This document shows positions 17,683-25,935 of a stretch of DNA of 64,000 bases, one piece after another; within the stretch, counting starts at the first letter, position 1; the number at the start of each line of letters is the position of its first letter. The stretch comes from Candidatus Saccharimonadota bacterium (GTDB taxonomy: Bacteria; Patescibacteriota; Saccharimonadia; Saccharimonadales; Saccharimonadaceae). The position numbers and the translations under genes are program-made. The notes beneath the pieces were generated by a model that saw only the letters and a list, made by a program, of their open reading frames with translations, made no database searches and was not told the DNA's origin. The stretch covers positions 1-64,000 of the forward strand of contig JAACVZ010000003.1 of assembly GCA_009992235.1 (NCBI GenBank). The letters run 5' to 3'.

Positions 17683-18321
17683 CTAGATGCGAAAAATATT
17701 ACTAAACGCCTGCAAAAAGAAGCCGATGAGTTCAGACATCACCGAACCAATAACCGACCCTGCAAGCAAAATGATCGCAAAGACAAATATAATGCCGAAC
17801 TGCTCAATAAACCGCATTCCGGACCGAACGAACTCAGGTGCGAGGGCATAAATAACTCGGGAACCATCGAGTGGCGGTATCGGAAACATGTTGAAAACGA
17901 AGAATCCTAGGTTTACGAGAACTGCTGTCTGCAAGATACTACCCATAATGTCTCCGCCACCGGGTGCGCCGACGACTATCCATATACCATAGACCACGAA
18001 AGCTATAAGTAAGTTCGTCAGAGGTCCAGCCAGTGCAACAAGGGCCGCGCCCCAATCACCCCAACGGACTCTATCTGGGCGAAACGGCACCGGTTTGGCT
18101 CCACCGAATATCGGTCCACCAATAACCGCCAACATAAGTGGCAATAGAATCGTCAAGAATGGGTCGATGTGTTTTCTTGGGTTAAGGGTTAGCCTTCCCT
18201 CGAGCTTCGCCGTGTCGTCACCAAGCCAGAAACCCATAAAGGCGTGCATTGCCTCGTGAAGAGTCATTGAAATCAAAATGACACCAAGAATAATCGCTAG
18301 CCCAAGTATATCTATTTCCAT
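17683..18321 (-). CDS. Site-2-protease-type M50 membrane peptidase
   Basis: 212 residues, a short rhomboid-sized M50B (RseP/SpoIVFB-like) intramembrane zinc protease. The active-site helix has HEAMHAF (HExxH) near residue 22, and the third zinc ligand lies in the NMFPIPPLDGSRV motif (NPxxxLDG-like) near residue 160. Five or so hydrophobic helices; GAKPVPFRPDRVRWGDWGAALVALAGPLTN is typical. Such enzymes cut TM substrates, for instance anti-sigma factors; the substrate is unknown. I chose ATG 18321 (MEIDILGLAI) over 18345 because TATAAT ends 7 nt before it, implying a leaderless transcript. Confidence 0.88.
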   Translation of the reverse strand: MEIDILGLAIILGVILISMTLHEAMHAFMGFWLGDDTAKLEGRLTLNPRKHIDPFLTILLPLMLAVIGGPIFGGAKPVPFRPDRVRWGDWGAALVALAGPLTNLLIAFVVYGIWIVVGAPGGGDIMGSILQTAVLVNLGFFVFNMFPIPPLDGSRVIYALAPEFVRSGMRFIEQFGIIFVFAIILLAGSVIGSVMSELIGFFLQAFSNIFRI

Positions 18322-18382
18322 ATCTATTATTATACAGACTCGCAACCATATACCGAAATACCCTACTCGCAGTTCTCACCTC

Positions 18383-18411
18383 TTGACTCTAGGGGTAAAA
18401 AAAGGTAAAAT
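18383..18411 (+). promoter_or_regulatory. rpmB promoter
   Basis: TTGACT, 17-nt spacer, TAAAAT. Only nine bases lie between the -10 and the ATG, so at most two or three untranslated nucleotides are expected and no Shine-Dalgarno is present. Confidence 0.85.
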
Positions 18412-18420
18412 GGATAAATT

Positions 18421-18618
18421 ATGACAGCACGATGTGAACTCACCGGTAAAGGAAAGCAATTTGGCAACAACGTTAGCTTTTCTTTGCGTCGCACCAACCG
18501 TGTCTTCAAGCCAAACCTACAGAAGAAGACCTTCATGGTAGATGGCCAAAAAGTAACCATGGTTATTAGCACGCAGGCTATCCGTACGCTTAAGAAAAAA
18601 GGTATCATTACCGCCTAA
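18421..18618 (+). CDS. rpmB: 50S ribosomal protein L28
   Basis: 65 residues with the L28 core CELTGKGKQFGNNVSFSLRRTNRVFKPNLQKK and a basic C-terminus. Single-gene unit with a near-consensus promoter and an intrinsic terminator. The start codon is almost at the transcription start; a leaderless mRNA for a highly expressed ribosomal gene is unusual outside Actinobacteria, Deinococcus and archaea. Confidence 0.94.
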   Translation: MTARCELTGKGKQFGNNVSFSLRRTNRVFKPNLQKKTFMVDGQKVTMVISTQAIRTLKKKGIITA

Positions 18619-18640
18619 GCTACAGCCGCCCTTCACCATA

Positions 18641-18675
18641 AATAGACCCCTGCTTCAGCAAGGGCCTATTTTTTA
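18641..18675 (+). terminator. rpmB terminator
   Basis: AATAG-A-CCC ... GGG-C-CTATT hairpin followed by TTTTTT. Confidence 0.85.
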
Positions 18676-18691
18676 CTGTCTAAATTACCCG

Positions 18692-19327
18692 CTATGATCG
18701 AGCAAGCTTCACAATGGTCAATCCGGCAGGGATCGATGACAGCTGTTTCAACTTATATTTCTCGACTTCTTCGACTGTTACGCCCAGCTCTTTGATGAAC
18801 TCATCAGCTGGCGCCTGTGGCACCTCATACTTTAGCCCGTCATCGGCATAATGAACAGGAATAACGACTCGTGGATCGATCTGTCGCGTCACTGCAACAG
18901 CACCCGTTGAATCGAGAGTGTAGCCACCGCCGCCAACAGGAATAATCAGAATATCGATGATCCCGACTTCCTCGAGCTGCTCTTCAGAAAGCTTTCCAAA
19001 CATGTTTCCAGCAACCGCAATTCGAAATCCGTTAACAACAATGCGATAAACAGTGCCCCGTTTTGGGTCTTGGTCGGTATCAAGGTGACGTTGCACAGCA
19101 ACGCCGCGAATATCAAAGTCGGCAACGCCATATTCGCCCGGACCTTCAATTTGAAGACGCGCGCTGTCGGCCTTAAGCGCAAATCGCTCTTCAGTGGCCA
19201 CCTCGACTGCATCTTTTACATTCATGTCTTTCAACCCGATGGCTGAAAGCTTTGGATCAACAACAAGGTTAGCCTTTTTTGTCGAAAGAACAATACCATT
19301 TCCACCTTTATACTCTATTTCTAACAT
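18692..19327 (-). CDS. Metallo-beta-lactamase-fold protein lacking metal ligands
   Basis: 211 residues resembling the UlaG/UPF0173-type MBL-fold branch (MLEIEYKGGNGIVLSTKKANLVVDPK, AGNMFGKLSEEQLEEVGIIDILIIPVGGG.YTLD, PRVVIPVHYAD). The zinc-binding HxHxDH motif that should follow the second strand pair is absent: that segment reads EGPGEYGVADFDIRGV, and only the His of IPVHY is left. Catalysis as a hydrolase is therefore unlikely; a structural or ligand-binding role is inferred. It starts four bases after the stop of the HTH gene, hence co-transcribed with it. Confidence 0.8.
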   Translation of the reverse strand: MLEIEYKGGNGIVLSTKKANLVVDPKLSAIGLKDMNVKDAVEVATEERFALKADSARLQIEGPGEYGVADFDIRGVAVQRHLDTDQDPKRGTVYRIVVNGFRIAVAGNMFGKLSEEQLEEVGIIDILIIPVGGGGYTLDSTGAVAVTRQIDPRVVIPVHYADDGLKYEVPQAPADEFIKELGVTVEEVEKYKLKQLSSIPAGLTIVKLARS

Positions 19328-19331
19328 ACTC

Positions 19332-19949
19332 TTATTCTCCTTGCTCTGAACTACTCAGGACGTTATCTTTATCAATAGCCACACTGTACTTGTTTGAAAG
19401 TATTTCAGTAATAAACTTATCACGAACACTTAACCGATAGTAAAAGTCATCATAGGACAGCACGGAATAGTTTAACTCGCGTCCTTCAAGTTTTTCAATA
19501 ACGGTTATTGCCGCTTTAACCTTCGCCACAGGAACATTACCAACTAGCAGAACGTCAACCGATGACGTCGATCCACGAACAAGTACCCCAGAAAGAAGCG
19601 CCAAACGAAGCGCCGGAATGCCGCTTACTACGTCTATATACTGCGAGTTAACTCCCCGCTTATCGTCAACAGCTGCGTTAGCCGGAATAATTGACTCTCC
19701 GGCGAACATAGCTCGAAGCGCCGAATAGAACTCGTAGCGCTGATTCACTTCGTAGTACAGCTTGTTATCCGCGCTGTCGCTGGTGATAACCCCTATTTCT
19801 AGCATGTTCGATAATTCACGACGAACGGAATTAATTTGCTCATCAATAAGTCGCGTAATTTCGCGCACGTAAAAAGATTGTCCAGGGTGGTTCATAAAAA
19901 GATGCAACAATTTGACACGCGTCTTCGATCCGAACAATTTATCAATCAT
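19332..19949 (-). CDS. Winged-helix protein with nucleotidyltransferase-like C-terminus
   Basis: 205 residues. Residues 1-75 form an ArsR/MarR-like winged helix (SKTRVKLLHLFMNHPGQSFYVREITRLIDEQINSVRRELSNML, in two helices plus wing). Residues 105-195 resemble a minimal nucleotidyltransferase (LLSGVLVRGSTSSVDVLLVGN), with the GS motif kept but only one of the acidic residues, so likely inactive. Such HTH-MNT hybrids are frequent in CPR and archaea and are presumed transcription regulators. AAGGGGAG lies at 8 nt before the ATG. It precedes the MBL-fold gene in an operon. Confidence 0.75.
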   Translation of the reverse strand: MIDKLFGSKTRVKLLHLFMNHPGQSFYVREITRLIDEQINSVRRELSNMLEIGVITSDSADNKLYYEVNQRYEFYSALRAMFAGESIIPANAAVDDKRGVNSQYIDVVSGIPALRLALLSGVLVRGSTSSVDVLLVGNVPVAKVKAAITVIEKLEGRELNYSVLSYDDFYYRLSVRDKFITEILSNKYSVAIDKDNVLSSSEQGE

Positions 19950-20032
19950 ACACGCTCCCCTTCAGTACTTTTGTTGTTCTTATCATATCATATAGTGGTT
20001 CGGCCTAACAGAGACTGTATCGTCTATTTCCT

Positions 20033-20104
20033 CAGACGGCTTCACGCCATATAAAATAAGGGTCCCTACGCCTTATTTTATTTGGGTTGCAGATGTCGTT
20101 CGGA
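20033..20104 (-). repeat. Dispersed palindromic repeat, copy C
   Basis: Minus-oriented copy: ACATCTGCAACCC, stem AAATAAAATAAGG / CCCTTATTTTAT around CGTAGGGA, and GCGTGAAGCCGTCTG. Stem bases differ from copies B and D but remain paired. It sits 20 bases downstream of the miaA stop, between miaA and the HTH gene. Confidence 0.75.
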
Positions 20105-20123
20105 AACAGCCAATAACAGTTCT

Positions 20124-20993
20124 TTATGCCGATAATATATTGTCCAGATAAGCATGAAGTTCTGCAGGTGTCCCCCAATGTATATCAGGGTTTCGCTTAA
20201 ACCAGGTGCGCTGCTTTTTAGCGAGACGCCAGTCAGATGTCACGAATTTCTGTAGAAGCTCGGCTTCGTCAAACTCACCGTCTAAATATTTACGGGCTAA
20301 TTTGTAGATATTTCCGGTCATTGCCTCACTATCCCAGCCGTACTTTTCGCCCAACAATATTGCTTCCTGTACCACTCCATTTGCAAATAGTTGTTCGGCC
20401 CTTGCCTCAATCCTAGCCTTGAGTTCTTCGGGGTTTGTTGCAATTCCTACAACGAGGGTATTGGGTATAAGCGCTGATAACCTTTTAGAATTGATGCCAT
20501 TTTGTTCTATGGCCCGAATCACATATCGACGGTTTTTATCGTTTTCGGGCAATTCGATGTTGTTGTTTACACAATAGTTTTTTAAGTCGTCGTCCGACAA
20601 GCTGGAAAGCGCTTCCCGTAGTTCAGGCCTGGCCTGGCCGAAGTTGTAGTCGTATACCACGCCGTCAATATAGAGCCCAGTTCCACCGACCATAAGTGGT
20701 ATATTACCCCTGCTGCGGATCTCCTCCACCTTCTTCTTAGCATAACTCTGGAAGTCTGCAGCGCTAAACTGCTCCCCTGGTTCGACGATATCGAGCCCCC
20801 AATGGGGCACTTTTGCCCTATCTTCCCTACTTGGCTTGGCGGTTCCAATATCCATACCCTTATAGATGGTACGTGAGTCTGAACAAATAATTTCTCCATT
20901 GTATTGACTCGCTATCTCCATAGCAAGAGACGACTTACCGCTAGCCGTTGGGCCGACAATAACGATCAGTGGAAGGGGTTGAGCGTTAGGCAT
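20124..20993 (-). CDS. miaA: tRNA dimethylallyltransferase
   Basis: 289 residues. Transfers a dimethylallyl group to A37 of tRNAs reading UNN codons. P-loop GPTASGKSSLA near residue 10, the substrate loop DSRTIYKGMDIGTAKP, PHWGLDIVEPGEQFSAADF and GGTGLYIDGVVYD are all present. ATG 20993 overlaps the atl stop (TAATG), so translation is coupled; the ATG 15 nt upstream is possible but lies inside atl. Third gene of the thrS-atl-miaA operon, a grouping around tRNA function. Confidence 0.95.
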   Translation of the reverse strand: MPNAQPLPLIVIVGPTASGKSSLAMEIASQYNGEIICSDSRTIYKGMDIGTAKPSREDRAKVPHWGLDIVEPGEQFSAADFQSYAKKKVEEIRSRGNIPLMVGGTGLYIDGVVYDYNFGQARPELREALSSLSDDDLKNYCVNNNIELPENDKNRRYVIRAIEQNGINSKRLSALIPNTLVVGIATNPEELKARIEARAEQLFANGVVQEAILLGEKYGWDSEAMTGNIYKLARKYLDGEFDEAELLQKFVTSDWRLAKKQRTWFKRNPDIHWGTPAELHAYLDNILSA

Positions 20994-21304
20994 TACCGTG
21001 GCCTCCAACGCCGAAGATCAAAATCATCAACCAGAAAATCTGTACATGAAACACCTTCTTTTTCGAGAAGCTGTTGCTGGGTTCGCCTACCACCTGGATA
21101 TCCAGCAGCGAGTTTTCCTCTGGAGTTGACCAATCGGTGCCATGGAAGCTGCTCGTTTCCAGTATGCGCGATACCGCCAACCAAGCGTGCGGCTGTTGGC
21201 TGACCAGCAAGCGCCGCTAAGTCGCCATAGGTCGTAACCGCACCGGCTGGCACGCGCGCCATATACGCTTCAACTACTTGTCGTAATGATAGATTATCTG
21301 CCAT
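20993..21304 (-). CDS. Alkyltransferase-like DNA repair protein (ATL)
   Basis: 103 residues of the DNA-binding domain of O6-alkylguanine-DNA alkyltransferases (VEAYMARVPAGAVTTYGDLAALAGQPTAARLVGGIAH). The active-site PCHRV motif is PWHRLV near residue 54: the alkyl-accepting Cys is Trp, the mark of ATL proteins, which bind alkylated guanines and hand them to nucleotide excision repair rather than reversing them. The final LRRWRPR is basic. Lies between thrS and miaA on one transcript. Confidence 0.9.
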   Translation of the reverse strand: MADNLSLRQVVEAYMARVPAGAVTTYGDLAALAGQPTAARLVGGIAHTGNEQLPWHRLVNSRGKLAAGYPGGRRTQQQLLEKEGVSCTDFLVDDFDLRRWRPR

Positions 21305-21340
21305 AAGCTGGCCTCGCCTTATATTTCATTGTTTGAATTA

Positions 21341-23149
21341 CTACAAATTGTGCAGATATTCTGCAAGTGCAGTCAAAGCGACCTTCTCTTCACCGGCTTG
21401 GGTACGAACGCTCACCTCACCGGCTTCACGGTCTCTCGGGCCGACAATAAGCTGTACGGGGATCTTCATACCGGCAGCTTCACGTATTTTCTTACCAAGA
21501 CTTTCGTGTCGATCATCGACCGTATAGCGAAGTTCGTTGTAACGAACCGGCTGCATTAGCACGACATCATCGAGGACTTTACGGATATCGGTGACATAAT
21601 CGTCTACGGTGTCATTAATTGTCAGAATACGCACTTGCTCGGGCGCTGCCCATAACGGGAACCATCCTGCAGTATGCTCAATAAAGACGCTAAGGAATCG
21701 CTCGATAGATCCTAGTAATGCACAGTGAATCATCACCGGTTGCGCAGCGTTCCCCTCTTGGTCGGTGTATGATAGCCCAAACCTTTGTGGTTGGACGAAA
21801 TCAAGCTGAATAGTCGCCACCTGATGCTCACGCCCAATAGCGTCAGTTGCCATAAAGTCGACCTTTGGTCCGTAGAAGGCAGCTTCACCCGTTTCTTCGA
21901 GGAAATCGAGCCCATTTCCCTCAACCGCCACCTTAAGTTGCGCCTGAGCGGTCTCCCATAGAGCCATGCCACCCAAGTATCCTTCGCTGTCATCACGATA
22001 CGACAAACGAACACGAAGACTCATGCCGATGCGCTCATAAAGCTCCCTGGCCGCAATAAGTAGATTGTTAATTTCTGCTTCAATTTGGTCTGGTCGCGCA
22101 AAAACGTGACTGTCGTCTTGCGTAAGTGAACGAACTCGGTTCAAGCCACCAAGCTCACCAGTCTTTTCATCGCGGTAATCGGTGGTTGTCTCGAGGAAGC
22201 GCACCGGCATGTCACGGTAACTACGTGGAGAACTGGCATAAATTTGAGTGTGGTGCGGACAATTCATTGGCTTAAGAGCAAAATCATCGCTGGTTTCTTG
22301 GCTTTTCACCAAAAATAGCTCGTCGCCAAACTTTGCCCAGTGCCCAGAGGTTTCGTAAAGCTCTTTCTTGGTGATGTGTGGCGTCCAGACCTTCTGGAAA
22401 CCATAGCGCTGACGAAGTTGGTTCGAATAAGTGCTCATAATGTCGCGTAGTACAGTTCCCCGAGGCGTAAACAACGGAAGCCCCGGCCCAACAAGTGGCG
22501 ATACGGTGTAAAGATCGAGTTCACGGCCAAGCTTGCGGTGGTCACGGGCTTTACCTTCTTCAAGCTGCACCAGGTAGGCGTCGAGATCGGTCTGATTCTC
22601 AAAAGCTACCCCGTAAAGACGCTGCATTTGAGGGTTCGTCTCCTTGCCTCGCCAGTAGGCACCGGCAACGCGAAGTAGTTTAAATGCACCAACTTCAGAT
22701 GTCTTTTCAACGTGTGGGCCGCGGCATAAGTCAACAAAGTCGCCGTTTTTGTAGAAAGAAACGCTTTCAAGCGCCGATTCACCGTCGGCTGCAAGGCCAA
22801 GCTCGTCACTGTCGAGGTCTTTAGCTACTGTTGTACCGGCTCGCTTGAGGTCGTTAAGTAGCTCTTCCTTGTAGGGCTGTTGGTTCTCTTGCGCCCAGGA
22901 AATAGCCTGATCGATGGGCATTTCAAATCGCTCGAAAGGTTGCCCCTGGTTGATAATTGTTCGCATCTCTTTTTCAATGCGCTTAAAATCAGCTTCGGAA
23001 ATTTTCTGCTGACCAAGGTCAATATCGTAATAAAAGCCGTTCTCTACGACGGGACCAACCCCAAATTTCGCCTCTGGCCATAGCCGTTTAACCGCACTAG
23101 CGGTGATGTGTGCCAAGCTGTGGCGCATTGCATGAAGGTTTTCACTCAT
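21341..23149 (-). CDS. thrS: Threonyl-tRNA synthetase without TGS domain
   Basis: 602 residues from ATG 23149 (MSENLHAMRHSLAHI). The editing domain is intact (HSLAH and DLCRGPHV, whose His and Cys act in Ser-tRNA hydrolysis), as are the class II catalytic motifs (PLFTPRGTVLRD, FALKPMNCPHHTQIYASSPRSYRDMPVRF, FETTTDYRDE-like, motif 3 in HCALLGSIERFLSVFIEH) and the anticodon-binding domain. The usual N-terminal TGS domain (~60 residues) is missing. A longer 630-residue frame is open, but TGC-TATAAT ends 9 nt before ATG 23149, supporting the short form as a leaderless product. No T-box is possible with such a leader. First gene of thrS-atl-miaA. Confidence 0.94.
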   Translation of the reverse strand: MSENLHAMRHSLAHITASAVKRLWPEAKFGVGPVVENGFYYDIDLGQQKISEADFKRIEKEMRTIINQGQPFERFEMPIDQAISWAQENQQPYKEELLNDLKRAGTTVAKDLDSDELGLAADGESALESVSFYKNGDFVDLCRGPHVEKTSEVGAFKLLRVAGAYWRGKETNPQMQRLYGVAFENQTDLDAYLVQLEEGKARDHRKLGRELDLYTVSPLVGPGLPLFTPRGTVLRDIMSTYSNQLRQRYGFQKVWTPHITKKELYETSGHWAKFGDELFLVKSQETSDDFALKPMNCPHHTQIYASSPRSYRDMPVRFLETTTDYRDEKTGELGGLNRVRSLTQDDSHVFARPDQIEAEINNLLIAARELYERIGMSLRVRLSYRDDSEGYLGGMALWETAQAQLKVAVEGNGLDFLEETGEAAFYGPKVDFMATDAIGREHQVATIQLDFVQPQRFGLSYTDQEGNAAQPVMIHCALLGSIERFLSVFIEHTAGWFPLWAAPEQVRILTINDTVDDYVTDIRKVLDDVVLMQPVRYNELRYTVDDRHESLGKKIREAAGMKIPVQLIVGPRDREAGEVSVRTQAGEEKVALTALAEYLHNL

Positions 23150-23158
23150 ATATTGGTG

Positions 23159-23167
23159 ATTATAGCA
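23159..23167 (-). promoter_or_regulatory. thrS extended -10
   Basis: TGC-TATAAT on the minus strand, nine bases before ATG 23149. Confidence 0.75.
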
Positions 23168-23199
23168 CGCTATCGCCTCCACCACCACCGATACGCCTC

Positions 23200-23228
23200 T
23201 TGAGAATGTCCCCTGTTTCCTGTATACT
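23200..23228 (+). promoter_or_regulatory. tRNA-Val promoter
   Basis: TTGAGA, 17-nt spacer, TATACT; 15 bases before the tRNA. Confidence 0.85.
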
Positions 23229-23243
23229 CTCATCTGTACCCAC

Positions 23244-23320
23244 GGGTCCTTAGCTCATTTGGCTAGAGCGCGTCATTGACGTTGACGAGGTGAGAGGTTC
23301 GAATCCTCTAGGACCCACCA
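23244..23320 (+). tRNA. tRNA-Val (GAC)
   Basis: Complete cloverleaf: acceptor GGGTCCT/AGGACCC, D-arm GCTC/GAGC, anticodon arm CGTCA-TTGACGT-TGACG with anticodon GAC, T-arm AGAGG-TTCGAAT-CCTCT, CCA encoded. Own promoter and terminator. Confidence 0.95.
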
Positions 23321-23333
23321 TATAGCGCCTTCA

Positions 23334-23362
23334 AACACTCCATTTAACAGGGGTGTTTTTTG
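23334..23362 (+). terminator. tRNA-Val terminator
   Basis: ACAC-T-CC ... GG-G-GTGT hairpin followed by TTTTTTG. Confidence 0.8.
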
Positions 23363-23427
23363 TTTCCCCACATACCCCCAATAGTTTTCCACGGGGCATT
23401 TTGACTCCTCTAGCCCATTTGTATATC

Positions 23428-23455
23428 ACAGGCGGTATTTCACGTGAATGCCTGT
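23428..23455 (+). promoter_or_regulatory. Palindromic operator candidate before the 44-residue gene
   Basis: ACAGGC ... GCCTGT arms enclose the perfect 10-bp palindrome TTCACGTGAA. The block ends four bases before the -35 of the next promoter, a position typical of activator or repressor sites. The arms and the central palindrome are offset by about two bases, so they may be separate signals. Confidence 0.45.
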
Positions 23456-23459
23456 TCTA

Positions 23460-23488
23460 TTGACAATTTATGCTGTTTATGCTAATAT
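23460..23488 (+). promoter_or_regulatory. Promoter of the 44-residue gene
   Basis: TTGACA, 17-nt spacer, TAATAT; six bases before ATG 23495. Confidence 0.85.
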
Positions 23489-23494
23489 GAACAC

Positions 23495-23629
23495 ATGGCT
23501 ACAGTACAACAGATCAAAAGTCGCCCACAAGTATCAGAACTAGAGAAGTTTACGCTTGGTTTTGAATACAATAAGACCCTTACTGAAATTAAGCGAGAGG
23601 TCCGTCATCGTACCGATCGCACCAACTAG
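23495..23629 (+). CDS. 44-residue basic protein, leaderless gene
   Basis: Small protein starting MATVQQIKSR and ending VRHRTDRTN, with a charged helical middle (SELEKFTLGFEYNKTLTEIKREV). No family is recognised. The evidence that it is real is its setting: a consensus promoter whose -10 ends six bases before the ATG, an upstream palindrome, and a strong terminator 18 bases after the stop, with nothing else in the unit. Basic charge and size would fit a nucleic-acid or ribosome-associated protein (inference). Confidence 0.75.
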   Translation: MATVQQIKSRPQVSELEKFTLGFEYNKTLTEIKREVRHRTDRTN

Positions 23630-23646
23630 TTAGTTATTCCTATAGC

Positions 23647-23684
23647 AAAACCCTCCCCTTGTGAAAAGCGGGAGGGTTTTTATT
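23647..23684 (+). terminator. Terminator after the 44-residue gene
   Basis: AAACCCTCCC ... GGGAGGGTTT with TTTTATTT; GC-rich 7-bp core. A-rich sequence on the other side lets it also end the convergent glycosyltransferase transcript. Confidence 0.9.
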
Positions 23685-23702
23685 TACCCCTAAGACTTCT
23701 GT

Positions 23703-25415
23703 TTACTTACGGCGGCGTCCAAACCTAGGCTTAAGCTGACTGGGGTGAGTTTTTAATTTCTCCATGCGAGCGAGTTCACGAGACTCAAGTGTTGCCTTGG
23801 TAGTTACATCGAACTTCACTAGATACCGGCCAAAGAACAATCGCGCCTGAGAGTTAAGGGCAGCAAATGACAGATACCCTATGGCCGTAAGGGGCATAAG
23901 CACCCACTGAAGCACCATCCATACCGTCTTTGTACGCTTATAGCGTGCGGGGCGCGGTGGAAGCATCCGCATAGATAAGAATACGATAATGATTAGACCA
24001 AGGAGCGCAACCCTCTGGAACATACTGACGACGTCTGGTAGCTGATGCGCCACCATATCGTTGTAGGCGTCGGGGTTTACAAGAAGCGGCACCCATCCCC
24101 CAACAGCAACAATAATTGCCATGCAGCCAGCAGTCACGTAACCATCAAGGGCTCGAATAAACCAAACAAACGCCGGCCAAAACGGAACGGTTCGCTTACG
24201 CGTAAAAATACGCACCGCAATAAAGGCAATGTCAGACACACCATACATCCAACGCCGAAGCTGAATAAACTGGGCCTTAAAAGTTTTTGCGTAGGTGTTG
24301 TCGAGTACAGCGTCCTGATAGACAGGAATGTACACCGGGTGCACCGAATAGTTACCGTTAAAGTAGAAATAGCTCCGCCAGAAGTGGTGGCCGTCCTCAA
24401 CAATCGATCGTCGGCTCCAGAAGTTCATCTCGACTAATGCGTCCATAGACTGTGAGTGAGAGGCAAAATTACGCATGGCATAGGGGCGCATTGAGCTAAT
24501 AATATTCCAAAAGGTATTTCCGGTTGCCACTACTCGCATAGGGGCTGGAACGTCCCAGATGTTATTCAGGAACAACGCAATCGGTTGATACGCCAAGTGC
24601 TTTCGGTCGATGTTAATAATGTACTCATAGGTAACGTAATCGAAGTAGGCGGCATGCGGTCGATTGTCGGCATCCAAAGTGGTGATAATAACGTTCTTGT
24701 AGGCAAGTTTTTCTTTGTCACACCACTCTTTAAGACGCTCACCAGCATAAGAAATGTTCGGCCCTTTACCAACGACCTCATCAGGAAGGTCACGTGGGTG
24801 CTTAATGATCATAAACTCTTTAAACTTACCCTTAAATTCCTTCTCGAGGCGTCTGGCGGTCGCCTCCATCTCTTCACCACCACGCTCTTCATAAGCAAGC
24901 GCTACAATCATCCGTTGGGCATCATAGGTCACTTTTGTCAGCGTACGAAGGGTTGGCTGAAGCACGTCGTAGCCTTCGTTATAAGCGGCAACAATGACCA
25001 TATTATAGAGCTCCGATGGCTTTGGAAATGACGCTGAATCGGCTTGTACGAGGCGCAAATTCTCTAGATGAGTCCTCATGCCAAATTGCTTGCCAGCCGT
25101 GCTGTAATGGCGGTTATACGCCTCCTCAGGGGTATCAAGATCTGCCAGACGAGCTGCCCAGTCGACCTTTTGCGCCAGCATCAAGCGACGGTGGCCAAGT
25201 ATAGTGTGAAAAGCCACCCTTACGGCACGAACTAGCACAGAGGTCAAAATAATCAACAAATAAATAGCCGCCCATAGCGGCGACACGAACGAAAGAATGA
25301 TAAGCAAAATGAACGCACCGTAGGTTATAACAGCCGGTACCATCTCAAACAGACGGTACATTGGTGTTCGTTTGCCAAGAGGTATCTCTAAGTCAATTGA
25401 TGGTTTCTTTGTCAT
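23703..25415 (-). CDS. Membrane family 2 glycosyltransferase
   Basis: 570 residues. Two TM helices near residues 28-70, then a GT-A domain: VIVAAYNEG near 147, TLDADNRPH near 260 (DxD-type metal site), FNFW-like acceptor region with SIVEDGHHFWRSYF (ED motif) near 335, and QLRRWMYG (QxxRW) near 395, followed by four further TM helices. This is the architecture of processive membrane GT2 enzymes (cellulose/hyaluronan synthase-like), so it likely builds a cell-surface glycan at the membrane. SD GAGAAGAGG lies before the ATG; the 126-residue membrane protein upstream is in the same operon. Confidence 0.87.
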   Translation of the reverse strand: MTKKPSIDLEIPLGKRTPMYRLFEMVPAVITYGAFILLIILSFVSPLWAAIYLLIILTSVLVRAVRVAFHTILGHRRLMLAQKVDWAARLADLDTPEEAYNRHYSTAGKQFGMRTHLENLRLVQADSASFPKPSELYNMVIVAAYNEGYDVLQPTLRTLTKVTYDAQRMIVALAYEERGGEEMEATARRLEKEFKGKFKEFMIIKHPRDLPDEVVGKGPNISYAGERLKEWCDKEKLAYKNVIITTLDADNRPHAAYFDYVTYEYIINIDRKHLAYQPIALFLNNIWDVPAPMRVVATGNTFWNIISSMRPYAMRNFASHSQSMDALVEMNFWSRRSIVEDGHHFWRSYFYFNGNYSVHPVYIPVYQDAVLDNTYAKTFKAQFIQLRRWMYGVSDIAFIAVRIFTRKRTVPFWPAFVWFIRALDGYVTAGCMAIIVAVGGWVPLLVNPDAYNDMVAHQLPDVVSMFQRVALLGLIIIVFLSMRMLPPRPARYKRTKTVWMVLQWVLMPLTAIGYLSFAALNSQARLFFGRYLVKFDVTTKATLESRELARMEKLKTHPSQLKPRFGRRRK

Positions 25416-25431
25416 AGAGCCTCTTCTCCGC

Positions 25432-25812
25432 CTACAGCGGCGACCAAATAGTAATAATTGAAAAACTGGTTATCCAGGCGAAAAGAACGACGCCAATACC
25501 AACCCACAAATACAATATTGCCAGGGGGTGCCCCTTAACGAGGAAAAGCTTCAAGGCTATAGCGATATGGAAGAACGCAATTAACGCTCCGAGAACCGCA
25601 AAGGACAAAAGATACCACCACTGGCTACGATACAACTGCGTTACCCCGTAAGCCGTATAGTGCGTCACTAGCTGCAGGTCACTCGGTCTAACGGCAAATG
25701 CAATATAAACGATAAACGCGACACTAAGAAGTGTCAGTACAATCGACAATATAGCAATATACCGATTGGTAAAGAGTTCTGTGAATATATTCTTGAAAGT
25801 ATTTTTTAGCAT
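25432..25812 (-). CDS. Hypothetical three-TM membrane protein
   Basis: 126 residues, three or four hydrophobic helices (residues about 18-38, 65-90, 95-120) and a short Lys-rich N-terminus. Family not recognised. It lies 16 bases before the GT2 gene in the same direction, so a role with that glycosyltransferase, such as complex assembly or substrate access, is possible. Confidence 0.7.
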   Translation of the reverse strand: MLKNTFKNIFTELFTNRYIAILSIVLTLLSVAFIVYIAFAVRPSDLQLVTHYTAYGVTQLYRSQWWYLLSFAVLGALIAFFHIAIALKLFLVKGHPLAILYLWVGIGVVLFAWITSFSIITIWSPL

Positions 25813-25827
25813 AATAGATTACATTTG

Positions 25828-25903
25828 TGGAGCCGATGTCCGGGTTTGAACCGGAGGCCTACGCTTTACGAAAGCGTCGCTCTACCAACTGAGCTACATC
25901 GGC
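25828..25903 (-). tRNA. tRNA-Thr (CGT)
   Basis: Acceptor GCCGATG/CATCGGC, D-arm GCTC/GAGC, anticodon arm ACGCT-TTCGTAA-AGCGT with anticodon CGT, T-arm CCGGTTCAAACCCGG, CCA encoded. Confidence 0.94.
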
Positions 25904-25935
25904 GTGCACCAAGCTTCTTCAGGTATTATAGCAGG

